DNA of 64,000 nucleotides, from contig NZ_DAOKYX010000006.1 of the NCBI RefSeq assembly GCF_035325945.1, positions 62,001 to 126,000 of the forward strand. The letters are read 5' to 3'. This DNA comes from Parvibaculum sp035325945. Lineage in GTDB: Bacteria > Pseudomonadota > Alphaproteobacteria > Parvibaculales > Parvibaculaceae. Shown piece by piece: positions 25,939 to 34,901 of the stretch. The notes below the pieces were generated by a model. It ran no database searches. It was given only the letters and a program-made list of their open reading frames with translations, and was not told where the DNA came from. Numbering within the stretch: the stretch's first letter is position 1; each line of letters starts with the position of its first letter. A program made the position numbers and the translations under genes.

Positions 25939-26904
25939 TCAGCCCGCCGCCCGATCCGGCGCGTCCTGCGCCTCCTGCGGCTCGGCCGCGTCGGGGAGAG
26001 GCGCGTGGTGGATCCGCAGCTTCTTGATGCGGCGCGGGTCCGCGTCCTTCACCTCGAATTCCAGACCGAGCGGATGCTTGATGAGTTCGCCACGAACGGG
26101 AATGCGGCCTACCAGCGAGAAGACGAGGCCGCCCAGCGTCTCGATGTCGTCCTCGCTTTCCTCGTCGACAAGCGTCGCGCCGATCATGGCCTCGAGATCC
26201 TCGATCGGCACGCGCGCATCGGCGTCGATCGTTCCGTCGTCGCGCCGCGCAAGCGCGGGCCCCTCATCGATATCGTGCTCGTCCTCGATGTCGCCGACGA
26301 TCTCTTCCACGAGATCCTCGATCGAAACGAGGCCGTCCGTGCCACCATATTCGTCGATGACGAGTGCAAGATGGATGTGCGTCGCCTGCATCTTCACCAG
26401 AAGGTCGAGCGCGGGCATGGAAGGCGGCACGAAGAGAACGTCGCGCCTGATGTCTTTCAGCGAAAAGGGCTTCATCTGCGCGCCCGCGCCGCCTTCGGCG
26501 AGCGGCGCCAGATAATCGACGACATCCTTGATGTGGATCATGCCGATCGGATCGTCGAGCGTCTCGCGGTAGATCGGCATGCGCGAATGGGTTTCCTCGC
26601 GATAGATGCGAAGCACCTCCTCCAGCGAGTCGCCTTCCTCGACGGCGACGACATCGGCGCGCGGCACCATGACGTCATCGACCCTCAGATTGCCGAAGCT
26701 CAGGAGGTTGACGAGCATGTGGCGCTCTTCGGGCATGAGCGCGCGGCCCGTCTCGTCCCGGCTCTCCAGCGCTTCCTCGAGACTTTCGCGCAGGCTCGGA
26801 TCGCTCGCCGCGGGCGCGCCCGCCATGCGCCGCCACGTTGCAAGGAGACGCTGGGCGAGGCTCGCTCTGGAGCCCGATTGTGGAGGTTCTTTCGTTTCAG
26901 ACAT
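25939..26904 (-). CDS. CorC/TlyC-type protein: CBS pair plus transporter-associated domain
   Basis: The 321-residue soluble protein has two CBS motifs (NLRVDDVMVPRADVVAVEEG and IRRDVLFVPPSMPALDLLVKMQ), the link VIDEYGGTDGLVSIEDLVEEIVGDI, and a C-terminal CorC_HlyC domain ending LGLEFEVKDADPRRIKKLRI. No transmembrane DUF21 part is present, as in E. coli YbeX/CorC. The family is linked to magnesium/cobalt efflux and ribosome homeostasis. I chose the ATG at 26904, which overlaps the end of ybeY by 8 bases; the longer frame is out of family. Confidence 0.9.
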   Translation of the reverse strand: MSETKEPPQSGSRASLAQRLLATWRRMAGAPAASDPSLRESLEEALESRDETGRALMPEERHMLVNLLSFGNLRVDDVMVPRADVVAVEEGDSLEEVLRIYREETHSRMPIYRETLDDPIGMIHIKDVVDYLAPLAEGGAGAQMKPFSLKDIRRDVLFVPPSMPALDLLVKMQATHIHLALVIDEYGGTDGLVSIEDLVEEIVGDIEDEHDIDEGPALARRDDGTIDADARVPIEDLEAMIGATLVDEESEDDIETLGGLVFSLVGRIPVRGELIKHPLGLEFEVKDADPRRIKKLRIHHAPLPDAAEPQEAQDAPDRAAG

Positions 26905-27463
26905 CTCCGCGCGCGCGCTCCGCTGCGTAAGGGTCTGCGATGCCGAGGTCTTCGAGAATGTCGCGCTCGAGCGCTTCCATCTCCTCGGCCTCGGCATCTT
27001 CCTCGTGATCGTGCCCGAGGAGATGAAGGATGCCATGCACCACCAGGTGCGACAGGTGGTCGCCGAAGCTCTTGGCCTGCTCCGCCGCCTCGCGCGCAAT
27101 CGTTTCCTGCGCGAGCACGACATCGCCGAGAAGCAGCATCTGCCCCTCGCCCGCCCACATGGGCTCGCCGCCCGCCGCGACCGGCATGGCGCTCATCGGG
27201 AAGGAGAGCACATTGGTCGGCTTGTCGATGCCGCGATAGGTCCTGTTGAGGTTCCGCACGAAGGCGTCATCGGCGAGCACGATGCAAAGCTCGGCCCCCT
27301 GCGAGGGGCCGGCGACGACATAGGCATGCTCGGCAGCCCGGCGAACCCAGCCTTCCGCCGGGGCCGGCCAGTCGCCGGTTTCGCGCAGAATATCGATTTC
27401 GAGCCCGGAAACGGGGCTCTGACTGTCCTGCGCACGATGCGCGCGGACCGAAGAGCGCGTCAT
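26897..27463 (-). CDS. ybeY: Endoribonuclease YbeY
   Basis: The 188-residue metalloprotein acts in 16S rRNA 3' maturation and ribosome quality control. The zinc site HGILHLLGHDHEEDAEAEEME (HxxxHxxxxDH pattern) and the preceding LGDVVLAQETI and NRTYRGIDKPTNVLSFP are diagnostic. It overlaps phoH by 4 bases and the CorC-like gene by 8, so translation is coupled in phoH-ybeY-corC-lnt. Confidence 0.96.
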   Translation of the reverse strand: MTRSSVRAHRAQDSQSPVSGLEIDILRETGDWPAPAEGWVRRAAEHAYVVAGPSQGAELCIVLADDAFVRNLNRTYRGIDKPTNVLSFPMSAMPVAAGGEPMWAGEGQMLLLGDVVLAQETIAREAAEQAKSFGDHLSHLVVHGILHLLGHDHEEDAEAEEMEALERDILEDLGIADPYAAERARGDV

Positions 27464-28602
27464 TCCTTATCCTCTCCACGCGCGTCGAGAAGCCCGCGCT
27501 CGCGGGCATTATAGGCCTTAACCACGCGCGTCACGAGGGGGTGGCGCACGACGTCGGCCTCGGAGAAGCGCACGGTGGCGATGCCCTCGACATCGGCCAG
27601 GGTTTCCAGCGCATCCCGCAAGCCGGATTTCGCGCCTAGCGGCAGGTCGATCTGCGAGGGGTCGCCGGTGATCGCCATGCGGCTGTTCTCGCCGAGGCGG
27701 GTCAGGAACATCTTCATCTGCACGGGCGTCGTGTTCTGCGCCTCGTCGAGAATGACGAAGGAATTGGCGAGCGTGCGGCCGCGCATGAAGGCGAGCGGCG
27801 CCACCTCGATCTCGCCCGATTCGAGCTCGCGCATCACCTGCTCGCCGGGAAGCGTGTCGTAGAGCGCGTCATAGAGCGGGCGGAGATAGGGGTCGATCTT
27901 TTCCTTGAGATCGCCGGGGAGAAAGCCGAGCCGCTCGCCCGCCTCGACGGCCGGGCGCGAGAGAATGATGCGATCGACGCGCTTCTGGAGCAGCATCTGC
28001 ACGGCGACGGCGACGGCGAGATAGGTCTTGCCCGTGCCCGCGGGGCCGATGCCGAAGACAAGCTCGTGCCTCATCAGCGCGTCGATATAGGCGGCCTGCG
28101 CCGGCGAGCGCGGGCTGATCAGCCGCCGCTTGGTGTGGATCTGGCGGGCAGCGGCCGCGCCCTGTTCCTTGCCGCCTCCGGGAACCTGCGACATGCGAAT
28201 GGCTCCATCGACCTCGCCGGCCCCGACTTCGAGGCCCGACTTCAATCGCTGATAGAGATCGCGAAGGACGCGATCGGCCTGGGCGCGCGCCTCGGGCGCG
28301 CCGGTGATGACGAGCTTGTTGCCGCGCGAACTGGCGAGAACGCCGAGGCTCTGCTCGATGCGGGCCAGATTGCGGTCATGCTCTCCGAAAAGCTCCGTCA
28401 ACAGCCTGTTGTCGTCGAAGGCGATGACGAGGCTCTCCCCGTCCGCCGGGGCGCCGCCGCCCCCACCGTCATTCCGGCCCAGAGCAAGGTCGCGCCCCGA
28501 ACCACGCCTCGAACCGCCGAACGCCTTCATCCCGCTCGCTGCGCCCAACTGCACCCTTTCCTTTCCACCAGGCGGGCCTTTCCAACAGGCCGGCCTTTCC
28601 AT
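27460..28602 (-). CDS. PhoH-like ATPase (YbeZ)
   Basis: The protein is up to 380 residues. The C-terminal P-loop ATPase shows GIGPAGTGKTYLA (Walker A), NSFVILDEAQNTTPVQMKMFLTR (Walker B) and ITGDPSQIDLP. An N-terminal KH-like segment (LGVLASSRGNKLVITGAPEARAQA) is typical of YbeZ. It is a probable RNA-associated ATPase working with YbeY. The ATG at 28602 overlaps the miaB stop (TGATG), suggesting coupling; an ATG at 28530 is an alternative that removes a low-complexity leader. Confidence 0.93.
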   Translation of the reverse strand: MERPACWKGPPGGKERVQLGAASGMKAFGGSRRGSGRDLALGRNDGGGGGAPADGESLVIAFDDNRLLTELFGEHDRNLARIEQSLGVLASSRGNKLVITGAPEARAQADRVLRDLYQRLKSGLEVGAGEVDGAIRMSQVPGGGKEQGAAAARQIHTKRRLISPRSPAQAAYIDALMRHELVFGIGPAGTGKTYLAVAVAVQMLLQKRVDRIILSRPAVEAGERLGFLPGDLKEKIDPYLRPLYDALYDTLPGEQVMRELESGEIEVAPLAFMRGRTLANSFVILDEAQNTTPVQMKMFLTRLGENSRMAITGDPSQIDLPLGAKSGLRDALETLADVEGIATVRFSEADVVRHPLVTRVVKAYNARERGLLDARGEDKE

Positions 28603-30032
28603 CAGGCAGGAGCCGCCTCGCTTGTCGCCAGGCGGCCACGGAGACTGTTTGCCAAACCTTCCTCGATCACGACATCGGCGATCTGTCCGAAAAGGTCCGC
28701 GGACACGCCGTCGAGATGAACGGGCTGAAGATAGGGGCTGCGGCCAACGAGCTGACCGGGCGCGCGGCCCCGTCTGTCGAAGAGCACGGGCAGGCGTTTG
28801 CCTGCGAGCGATTTGTTGAAGGCCTCGGACTGCTCGGAGAGCAGCGCCTGAAGGCGGTGGAGGCGCTCGGTCTTCACCTCCTCGGGGAGCTGTCCGTCGC
28901 GGGTCGCAGCGGGCGTGCCGGGGCGGGGGCTGTATTTGAACGAATAGGCCTGCGCGTATCGCACCTCGCGGATGAGCGCGAGCGTCGCCTCGAAATCGGC
29001 CTCCGTCTCGCCGGGAAAGCCGACGATGAAATCGGAGGAAAGCGCGATGTCGGGGCGGGCGGCGCGGATGCGCTCGACGATCCGCAGATAGAATTCCGCC
29101 GTATGCTGACGGTTCATCTGGTCGAGGATCGCATCGGAGCCCGATTGCACCGGCAGATGCAGATAGGGCATGAGCTTGCCGATCTCGCCATGGGCGGAGA
29201 TCAGCTCGTCGTCCATGTCGCGCGGATGGCTCGTCGTGTAGCGGATGCGGTCGAGCCCGTCGATCGCGGCAAGCTCGCGCACCAGCGCGCCGAGCGAGGA
29301 AGAGCGGCCTGAAGCATCCTCGCCGTGATAGGCGTTGACGTTCTGGCCGAGAAGGGTGATCTCGCGGACGCCCGCCTCGACGAGCGCGCGCGCCTCATCG
29401 GCGATGCGGGAGACGGGCCGCGAGAATTCCGCGCCGCGCGTATAGGGGACGACGCAGAAGGTGCAGAACTTGTCGCAACCTTCCTGAATGGTGAGGAAGG
29501 CGGTGGGCCCGCGCGCCACGGTCTTGCGTCTTTCCGGCGCGGGCAGGCTCTCGAACTTGTCCTCGGCGGGGAATTCCGTCTCGACGAGCGCAGGGCCGCC
29601 ATTGCCGCTGCGGGCGACGAGATCGGGCAGGCGGTGATAGGTCTGGGGCCCGACGATGATGTCGACGACCGGCGCGCGCCGGCGCATCTCATTGCCCTCG
29701 GCCTGCGCGACACAGCCCGCGACACCGATGACGAGGCCCTCGCCGCGCACGGCCTTTTCCGCCTTCAGCTCGCGCAGCCGCCCAAGCTCGGAATAGACCT
29801 TCTCCGCCGCCTTTTCGCGGATATGGCAGGTATTCAGGATGACGAGATCGGCGTCTTCCGGGGAAGCCGTTTCCACATAGCCCTCAGGCGCCATGACGTC
29901 CGCCATGCGGGCGGAATCGTAGACGTTCATCTGACAGCCATAGGTCTTGATGAAGATTTTCTTCTGCGACGCGGACGGTTCCGGGCTCGATGGCTCCGGC
30001 GCGGTTCCTGCGGAGGGGGTCCGTTCACTCAT
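28602..30032 (-). CDS. miaB: tRNA-2-methylthio-N6-isopentenyladenosine-37 synthase MiaB
   Basis: The 476-residue radical-SAM methylthiotransferase modifies i6A37 of tRNA. The N-terminal UPF0004 domain has FIKTYGCQMNVYDSARM, NTCHIREKA and GVAGCVAQAEG (three cluster cysteines); the radical-SAM triad is in EGCDKFCTFCVVP; the TRAM domain closes the C terminus. A ~24-residue Pro/Ser-rich extension precedes it. It heads the miaB-phoH-ybeY-corC-lnt string. Confidence 0.97.
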   Translation of the reverse strand: MSERTPSAGTAPEPSSPEPSASQKKIFIKTYGCQMNVYDSARMADVMAPEGYVETASPEDADLVILNTCHIREKAAEKVYSELGRLRELKAEKAVRGEGLVIGVAGCVAQAEGNEMRRRAPVVDIIVGPQTYHRLPDLVARSGNGGPALVETEFPAEDKFESLPAPERRKTVARGPTAFLTIQEGCDKFCTFCVVPYTRGAEFSRPVSRIADEARALVEAGVREITLLGQNVNAYHGEDASGRSSSLGALVRELAAIDGLDRIRYTTSHPRDMDDELISAHGEIGKLMPYLHLPVQSGSDAILDQMNRQHTAEFYLRIVERIRAARPDIALSSDFIVGFPGETEADFEATLALIREVRYAQAYSFKYSPRPGTPAATRDGQLPEEVKTERLHRLQALLSEQSEAFNKSLAGKRLPVLFDRRGRAPGQLVGRSPYLQPVHLDGVSADLFGQIADVVIEEGLANSLRGRLATSEAAPA

Positions 30033-30193
30033 CGAACCCGCCGTTCCGCCGGATCGCGGCGCTGAAATTCGGGATACGCGGTCTTCTTCTCATACAAGGT
30101 TAGAGCTCGTCTCCTGCGCGTGACCGGCCGCCGTCCGGCCGGTGTCTGCTTCTCGCTGCACTCTATCAGGCGGCCTTGCGACAACGCACCCAT

Positions 30194-31066
30194 TTACTGC
30201 GTGGCGGCGCGGGGCATGGACACATCGGCCGGGCGAGAGGGCTCGATGCGGCCGGCTTCCTCCTCCGCGTCCCACCGGCCCACAAGCGCCCGCGAAACGC
30301 CGCGGCGGCAGGCCTCCTCGCAATAAAGGGCAAGCGCCTTCCGGTTGCCAATTTCGCGGATCGTCACAGGCTTGTGATACTCGACCACGACATCGATGGG
30401 CCCGAGCGAGAACGCCTCCCAGAGATGGGGAAAAAGCTCCATGTCGCCATACCAGGCGAAGAAGGGGCGGAACTGGCGGCCCATGGGCAGGCCGTGAAGC
30501 TTCACATAGGCGACCGAGACGGGCTGCACCACGAGATCGTCCTCGCGGTCTTCATCGCCATTGACGATGGTGAGCTGGGCGACGCTCATCAGCGCGCTCT
30601 TGAAGGGGAGCACGCGATTGCCGTCGCTCGATGTGCCTTCCGGGAAAAGCACCAGACGGTCGCCGGCGGCGATACGCGAATGGATGGCGTTGCGCGATTC
30701 CGCCGTTCGGGTGCGCCGCTCGCGCTCGACGAAGACCGTCTCCTGAAGCCGGGCGAGCGTGCCAAAAAAGGGCCAGCCCGCAACCTCGCTCTTGGCGACG
30801 AAGGAACTCGGCTGCAACGAGGCCATGACGGGAATGTCGAGCCAGGAGGTGTGATTGGCCGCGATGAGGCAGGCGCCGCCCGCATAGGGCTCGCCCCGCG
30901 TGACGACGCGGATGCCAACCAGCTTGCAGAGGAAGCGGTGATAGCGGTTCGGCAGGCGCTTCGCCAGCGGAAGGCCGAATTTCAGGGCGACGGCCTGAAC
31001 CGGCATCAGCAGCAGGGCGGACAGAATGAAGCCGGTGAGTAGGAAGCTCGCGCGCAAGCGACCCAT
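30194..31066 (-). CDS. PlsC-like 1-acylglycerol-3-phosphate acyltransferase
   Basis: The 290-residue membrane-anchored protein starts with a hydrophobic helix (SFLLTGFILSALLLMPVQAVAL). The acyltransferase motifs NHTSWLD (NHx4D) and FPEGTSSDGN follow, so it probably makes phosphatidic acid or acylates a related lysolipid. I chose the ATG at 31066, because AGGAG lies 6 bases upstream; the earlier ATGs at 31072 and 31093 sit on or before that site. The gene lies between fur/mur and miaB, a frequent rhizobial arrangement. The acceptor could also be a lyso-ornithine lipid (OlsA-like); olsB is in the same window but distant. Confidence 0.85.
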   Translation of the reverse strand: MGRLRASFLLTGFILSALLLMPVQAVALKFGLPLAKRLPNRYHRFLCKLVGIRVVTRGEPYAGGACLIAANHTSWLDIPVMASLQPSSFVAKSEVAGWPFFGTLARLQETVFVERERRTRTAESRNAIHSRIAAGDRLVLFPEGTSSDGNRVLPFKSALMSVAQLTIVNGDEDREDDLVVQPVSVAYVKLHGLPMGRQFRPFFAWYGDMELFPHLWEAFSLGPIDVVVEYHKPVTIREIGNRKALALYCEEACRRGVSRALVGRWDAEEEAGRIEPSRPADVSMPRAATQ

Positions 31067-31123
31067 GAGCATCTCCTGTTGACCGTCCCTCACGCCGACG
31101 CCACCGTCGGTCCCAAGCGCCGG

Positions 31124-31633
31124 CTATTCCTTCTTGCGGTTCTCGTTCGGCCCGGAGGTCTTGTCCCTGTCGAGGGGAACGCCATAAAGCTCCAGCCGAT
31201 GATCGACAAGATCGAAACCAAGCTCGCGGGCGATGACCTTCTGCAGACGCTCGATCTCGTCATTGTGAAACTCGATCACCTTGCCGGTCGAAAGGTCGAT
31301 CAGGTGGTCGTGATGATCGTCCGTCACCTGCTCGTAGCGCGAGCGGCCGTCGCGGAAATCGTGCCGCTCCAGAATCCCGGCCTCCTCGAAGAGGCGCACG
31401 GTGCGATAGACCGTGGCGATCGAGATCTTGCTGTCGACCCTGGAAGCGCGGCGATAGACCTCCTCCACATCCGGGTGGTCATGGGCCACGGAAAGCACGC
31501 GCGCAATGACGCGGCGCTGGTCGGTCATGCGCATGCCTTTTTCGACGCACAGATTTTCTATGCGTTCCGCATCTGCGGATGGCGCCTGAGCCTTGTCGGT
31601 CGCGGTGTCGTTCGTCGTCATTGCCGTCATCAT
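31124..31633 (-). CDS. fur: Fur/Mur-family metal-responsive regulator
   Basis: About 169 residues with the Fur winged helix (GMRMTDQRRVIARVLSVAHDHPDVEEVY, KISIATVYRTVRLFEEAGIL) and the dimer/metal domain (DDHHDHLIDLSTGKVIEFHNDEIERLQ). The HHDH cluster matches Fur metal ligands. The C-terminal CxxC zinc pairs are lacking, as usual in alphaproteobacterial Fur, which often acts as the manganese regulator Mur. Of several near-adjacent ATGs (31633, 31630, 31621) none has a clear ribosome site. It is a second Fur homologue in the window besides Irr. Confidence 0.9.
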   Translation of the reverse strand: MMTAMTTNDTATDKAQAPSADAERIENLCVEKGMRMTDQRRVIARVLSVAHDHPDVEEVYRRASRVDSKISIATVYRTVRLFEEAGILERHDFRDGRSRYEQVTDDHHDHLIDLSTGKVIEFHNDEIERLQKVIARELGFDLVDHRLELYGVPLDRDKTSGPNENRKKE

Positions 31634-31754
31634 AGCTCTGAGGGGTGGTCTTGTCACGAAAGCGGCAAATCGCTCTGCCCCACCTCATAGCATACTAAGC
31701 ACCTGAAATATAACAGTTTTGCGACCTCGGGACCCAGCGCCGCCGGGCGCCGCG

Positions 31755-32252
31755 CTATGCGCCCGCCCCCTGCGGCCTGAAACCGGCCAGATCGAGGCGC
31801 ATGGTGAAGGCCGAAACTGCCCCGCCCGCGCGGCGGTAATAGCCCGGCCGGGTGCCGACGGTGCGGAAGCCCGCGCCCTCGTAGAGAGCGAGGGCCGGGG
31901 CATTGTCCTCGGCCACTTCGAGAAAGAGGGCGGAGGCGCCATGGGCGAGCGCCAGCGCCGACGCGGCCTCGACAAGCCGACGGCCGACGCCCGCGCGCCT
32001 CAGGGCGGGATCGACGGCGATGGTCAGGATTTCCGCCTCGTCGGCGGCGATACGCAGCAGGACGAAACCGGCCGGCGACGCGCTCCGGGCGCCGTCCGTG
32101 TCCGGCACCGCCAGGAGCGCGAAACTGCCCGGCATGGCGAGAATGGCGGCGATGGAGGGCGCATCCCAGGGCTCGTCGAACGAGGCGCGATGGAGCGCCG
32201 CGAGGCTTTCCGCCGCGCCCGCTTCGGCAGGCACGATGGAAAGATCCGTCAT
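31755..32252 (-). CDS. rimI: GNAT acetyltransferase, RimI-like
   Basis: The 165-residue protein has the acetyl-CoA loop VDPALRRAGVGRRLVEAA and the motif LFLEVAEDNAPALALYEGAGFRTVGTRPGYYR, which is characteristic of RimI (acetylation of the N-terminal Ala of ribosomal protein S18). It overlaps tsaB by 4 bases (ATGA), the common tsaB-rimI pairing. It is followed by fur after about 120 bases. Confidence 0.9.
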   Translation of the reverse strand: MTDLSIVPAEAGAAESLAALHRASFDEPWDAPSIAAILAMPGSFALLAVPDTDGARSASPAGFVLLRIAADEAEILTIAVDPALRRAGVGRRLVEAASALALAHGASALFLEVAEDNAPALALYEGAGFRTVGTRPGYYRRAGGAVSAFTMRLDLAGFRPQGAGA

Positions 32253-32968
32253 GACCTTGCGTCCCCTTCAGCCGGATCGGGGGCCGGATCGCGACCGCCC
32301 GGGAGCTTGGCATCCGGCGCCCGGAGATAGAGCGGGGCGGGCGGCGCGCGGAAACGATCGGGCCCATGGGCGGCAAGTCGCGCTCGCGCGATGCGGGCGA
32401 CCCAGAGCGCATCGGGCTGGGGCGCCGCCGGGGCGATGCGGGCGGCAAGACCCCGCGCCTTCAGCTCCGCGGCGAGAAGCTCCGCGCCGGTGCCGGCGAT
32501 GACGACGGCCGTGCCCGGCACATGGGCGGCCGCATCCTCCAGCGCGACGAGCATGGGGTCGGAGAGCGGCGCATGGGCGGCATCGAAGGCCTGAAGGTAG
32601 ATCTCGTCGCGGCGGGCATCGAAAGCGGCGGCGACCGTTTCACCGGGCCGCGCCTCGACCGGCGCCGCGACCGCCTCGAGCGTCGTCACGCCGACAAGCG
32701 GGAGCGCGCGGGCAAGCGCGATGCCGCGCGCCGCCGCAAGGCCGACCCTGAGCCCCGTGAAGGTTCCCGGCCCGACGGTCACCGCGAGCGCGGCGATCGC
32801 CTCGAGACCGAGCCCCGCATCGGCAAGCACCTCCTCCACCAGCGGCATCAGCGCCTCGGCATGGCCGCGCGTCCGCGCCTCGAAGCGATGGGCAAGGACA
32901 TCGCCCTCCTCGCCGAGAATGGCGGCGGAGAGAGCCCCTTGCGCGGTATCGAAGGCGAGGATGGTCAG
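32249..32968 (-). CDS. tsaB: TsaB, t6A tRNA-modification scaffold (non-ATG start)
   Basis: About 239 residues. The N terminus reads TILAFDTAQGALSAAIL, then HAEALMPLVEEVL and VTVGPGTFTGLRVGLAAARGIA, all typical of TsaB, the partner of TsaD in making threonylcarbamoyladenosine-37. The ATG-initiated frame (32848) lacks the first strands of the ASKHA fold. No ATG, GTG or TTG occurs in frame upstream of the conserved start; a CTG at 32968 with GGAG 6 bases before it is the best candidate. The start thus lies 15 bases after the nitroreductase stop. See findings. Confidence 0.85.
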   Translation of the reverse strand: MTILAFDTAQGALSAAILGEEGDVLAHRFEARTRGHAEALMPLVEEVLADAGLGLEAIAALAVTVGPGTFTGLRVGLAAARGIALARALPLVGVTTLEAVAAPVEARPGETVAAAFDARRDEIYLQAFDAAHAPLSDPMLVALEDAAAHVPGTAVVIAGTGAELLAAELKARGLAARIAPAAPQPDALWVARIARARLAAHGPDRFRAPPAPLYLRAPDAKLPGGRDPAPDPAEGDARS

Positions 32969-32982
32969 CTTCTGCTCCGTGA

Positions 32983-33576
32983 TCAGACGATCTTGCAGGC
33001 GTCGTCGAAGGGAAGGCGCGGGCTGCGCGGGAATACGCCCTTCGGATCGCCATGGCCGAGATTGCAGAGGAAGTTCGACTTGACGGTCGTGCCCGCGAAA
33101 AAGGCTTCATCGACCTTCTTCATATCGAAACCGGACATGGGTCCGCAATCGAGACCGAGAGAGCGGGCCGCGATCATCATATAGGCGCCCTGCAGCGAGC
33201 CGTTGCGAAACGCGGTCTGCTCGGCCCATTCCTTCGACCAGTTGAACCATGTCTTCGCCGTCAGATCGTGGGGGAAGAGATAGTCCAGCCGCTCGTAGAA
33301 CTCGACATCGTAGCCGACGATGGCGGTCACGGGCGCGGCCATGGTCTTTTCCAGATTGCCCGCCGAAAGCGCCGGAGCGAGCTTTTCCTTGGCCTCTTTC
33401 GACTTCACGAAAACGATGCGGGCGGGCGAACAGTTGGCGCTGGTCGGGCCCCATTTCATCAGTTCGTAGAGCTTGTGCAGCGTTTCGTCCGAAACCGGCT
33501 CATCCGTCCAGGCATTCTGCGTGCGGGCGGTGCGGAAAATGATGTCGAGCGCTTCGTCGCTCAAGATGCGGCTCAT
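32983..33576 (-). CDS. Nitroreductase-family protein, RutE/malonic semialdehyde reductase type
   Basis: The 197-residue FMN-dependent protein resembles RutE: ALDIIFRTARTQNAWTDEPVSDETL, MKWGPTSANCSPARIVFVKS and RSLGLDCGPMSGFDMKKVDEAFF, and the ending NLGHGDPKGVFPRSPRLPFDD. In the pyrimidine (rut) pathway it reduces malonic semialdehyde to 3-hydroxypropionate, but no rut genes are near, so the substrate here is open. It directly precedes tsaB on the same strand, probably in one transcript. Confidence 0.88.
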   Translation of the reverse strand: MSRILSDEALDIIFRTARTQNAWTDEPVSDETLHKLYELMKWGPTSANCSPARIVFVKSKEAKEKLAPALSAGNLEKTMAAPVTAIVGYDVEFYERLDYLFPHDLTAKTWFNWSKEWAEQTAFRNGSLQGAYMMIAARSLGLDCGPMSGFDMKKVDEAFFAGTTVKSNFLCNLGHGDPKGVFPRSPRLPFDDACKIV

Positions 33577-33705
33577 GAAAACTCTCTCTCCTGGCGGATG
33601 AACGGGCTGATGAGTGAAAGGCGGATGCGCCGAAGATAGCGCCCCGGCGCGCCGTTGCCAGCCCCGTGCCCGGCAACAGTGATGCGCGCCCGGAGCAACA
33701 ATCGG

Positions 33706-34260
33706 TCAGACGGCGCGCACTTCCTTCACTTCGGGAACGTAATGCCTGAGCGTGTTCTCGACGCCGCGCTTCAGCGTGACGGTGGAGGAGGGGCAGCCCG
33801 CGCAGGAGCCTTGCATGTTGAGATAGACGATGCCCGCCTCATAGCCCTGAAAGGTGATGTCGCCGCCATCCTGCGCGACGGCAGGGCGGATGCGCGTATC
33901 GAGCACTTCCTTGATCTCGCGCACGATCTCGGCGTCCTCGCCCTCATGCGCGGCGTGGACATCCTCCAGCGTGTCGTCGAAGAGGATCGGCGCGCCGCCC
34001 GTGAAATGCTCCATGATCGCGGCGAGAAGGGCGGGCTTCAAATGCTGCCATTCGCCCGCGCTCTTGGTCACGGTGATGAAGTCCGCACCGAAGAAGACGG
34101 CGGCGACGCCATCGACCGCGAAAAGCCGCATGGCGAGCGGCGAGCGGCGAGCGCCTTCCGCATCGGGGAAATCGACGGCGCGGCCATCGCCCATGACCTC
34201 GCGGCCGGGAATGAACTTGAGTGTCGCCGGATTCGGCGTCGCTTCGGTCTGAATGAACAT
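33706..34260 (-). CDS. Nfu-type Fe-S cluster carrier (NifU-like)
   Basis: The 184-residue protein has an N-terminal Nfu_N domain (MFIQTEATPNPATLKFIPG, DGVAAVFFGADFITVTK) and a C-terminal NifU domain with the cluster motif GSCAGCPSSTVTLKRGVENTLRHYVPEV (CxxC). It passes 4Fe-4S clusters to target proteins in the cytoplasm. Possible clients in the window include MiaB and the GlpC-like protein. It lies downstream of usp on the same strand. Confidence 0.93.
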   Translation of the reverse strand: MFIQTEATPNPATLKFIPGREVMGDGRAVDFPDAEGARRSPLAMRLFAVDGVAAVFFGADFITVTKSAGEWQHLKPALLAAIMEHFTGGAPILFDDTLEDVHAAHEGEDAEIVREIKEVLDTRIRPAVAQDGGDITFQGYEAGIVYLNMQGSCAGCPSSTVTLKRGVENTLRHYVPEVKEVRAV

Positions 34261-34346
34261 GTTGCAATACCCTTATGGCATCAGGGGCTTGCCCTGCCGC
34301 GGCGTGGTCCGGTCCGGGCTATAGATGGACCGCCGGGGCCGCAGAA

Positions 34347-34850
34347 TCAAGCAAGCTCCCGAACCGCCTCTTCGGAGAGCGAGCCCGGCACCACTGTCAC
34401 GGGGATCGGGAAGCCCTTGCCAGCGAGCGTCGAGACAAGCGGACCGGGGCCGTCGCTTCCGGTGCCGGAGGCGAGAACGAGGATGGCGACGCTCTTGTCG
34501 TCCTCGATGAATTTCACCAGCTCGTCGGCGAGCCTGCCTTCGCGGATGACAAGTTCGGGCATGATGCCCGCATATTCATTCACCTGGGCGGCGAGCTTGT
34601 GGAGCAGGCTCTCGGCCTCGGCGCGTGCTTCCTCGCGCATGATCTTCTGCACGCCGAGCCATTGCTGCGCCGTCTCGCCAGGATCGATGGCGGTGAAGAG
34701 CGTGACGATGCCGTTGGTGTGCCGGGCGCGCAGGCTCGCGAAATGGATCGCGATCGCGGATTCGGGCGTGCCGTCGGCGACCACGAGGAATTTGCGGCGC
34801 TTCGTCGAAGATTGCTGCCCGGTCACATTCGGCTCGTTCATGGGGCGCAT
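34347..34850 (-). CDS. Universal stress protein (UspA family)
   Basis: About 167 residues: RKFLVVADGTPESAIAIHFASLRARH at the N terminus, GIMPELVIREGRLADELVKFIEDD, and the ATP-loop-like LVLASGTGSDGPGPLVSTLAGKGFPIPVTVVPG. The last resembles the G-x2-G-x9-G(S/T) motif of ATP-binding Usp. The start is uncertain (ATG at 34850 or 34841). It is part of the trpS-usp-nfu neighbourhood seen in rhizobia; its specific role is unknown. Confidence 0.85.
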   Translation of the reverse strand: MRPMNEPNVTGQQSSTKRRKFLVVADGTPESAIAIHFASLRARHTNGIVTLFTAIDPGETAQQWLGVQKIMREEARAEAESLLHKLAAQVNEYAGIMPELVIREGRLADELVKFIEDDKSVAILVLASGTGSDGPGPLVSTLAGKGFPIPVTVVPGSLSEEAVRELA

Positions 34851-34901
34851 GCTGCCATTTCGGCCGCCGGGCGGCAAGGCAGCGCCCGTAGGGCTTCGGC
34901 G

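Noticed and set aside
32640..33110. 156-codon minus-strand open frame covering the tsaB start
   Set aside because: It is in the wrong frame relative to the conserved TsaB residues; the real N terminus is in the neighbouring frame with a CTG start.
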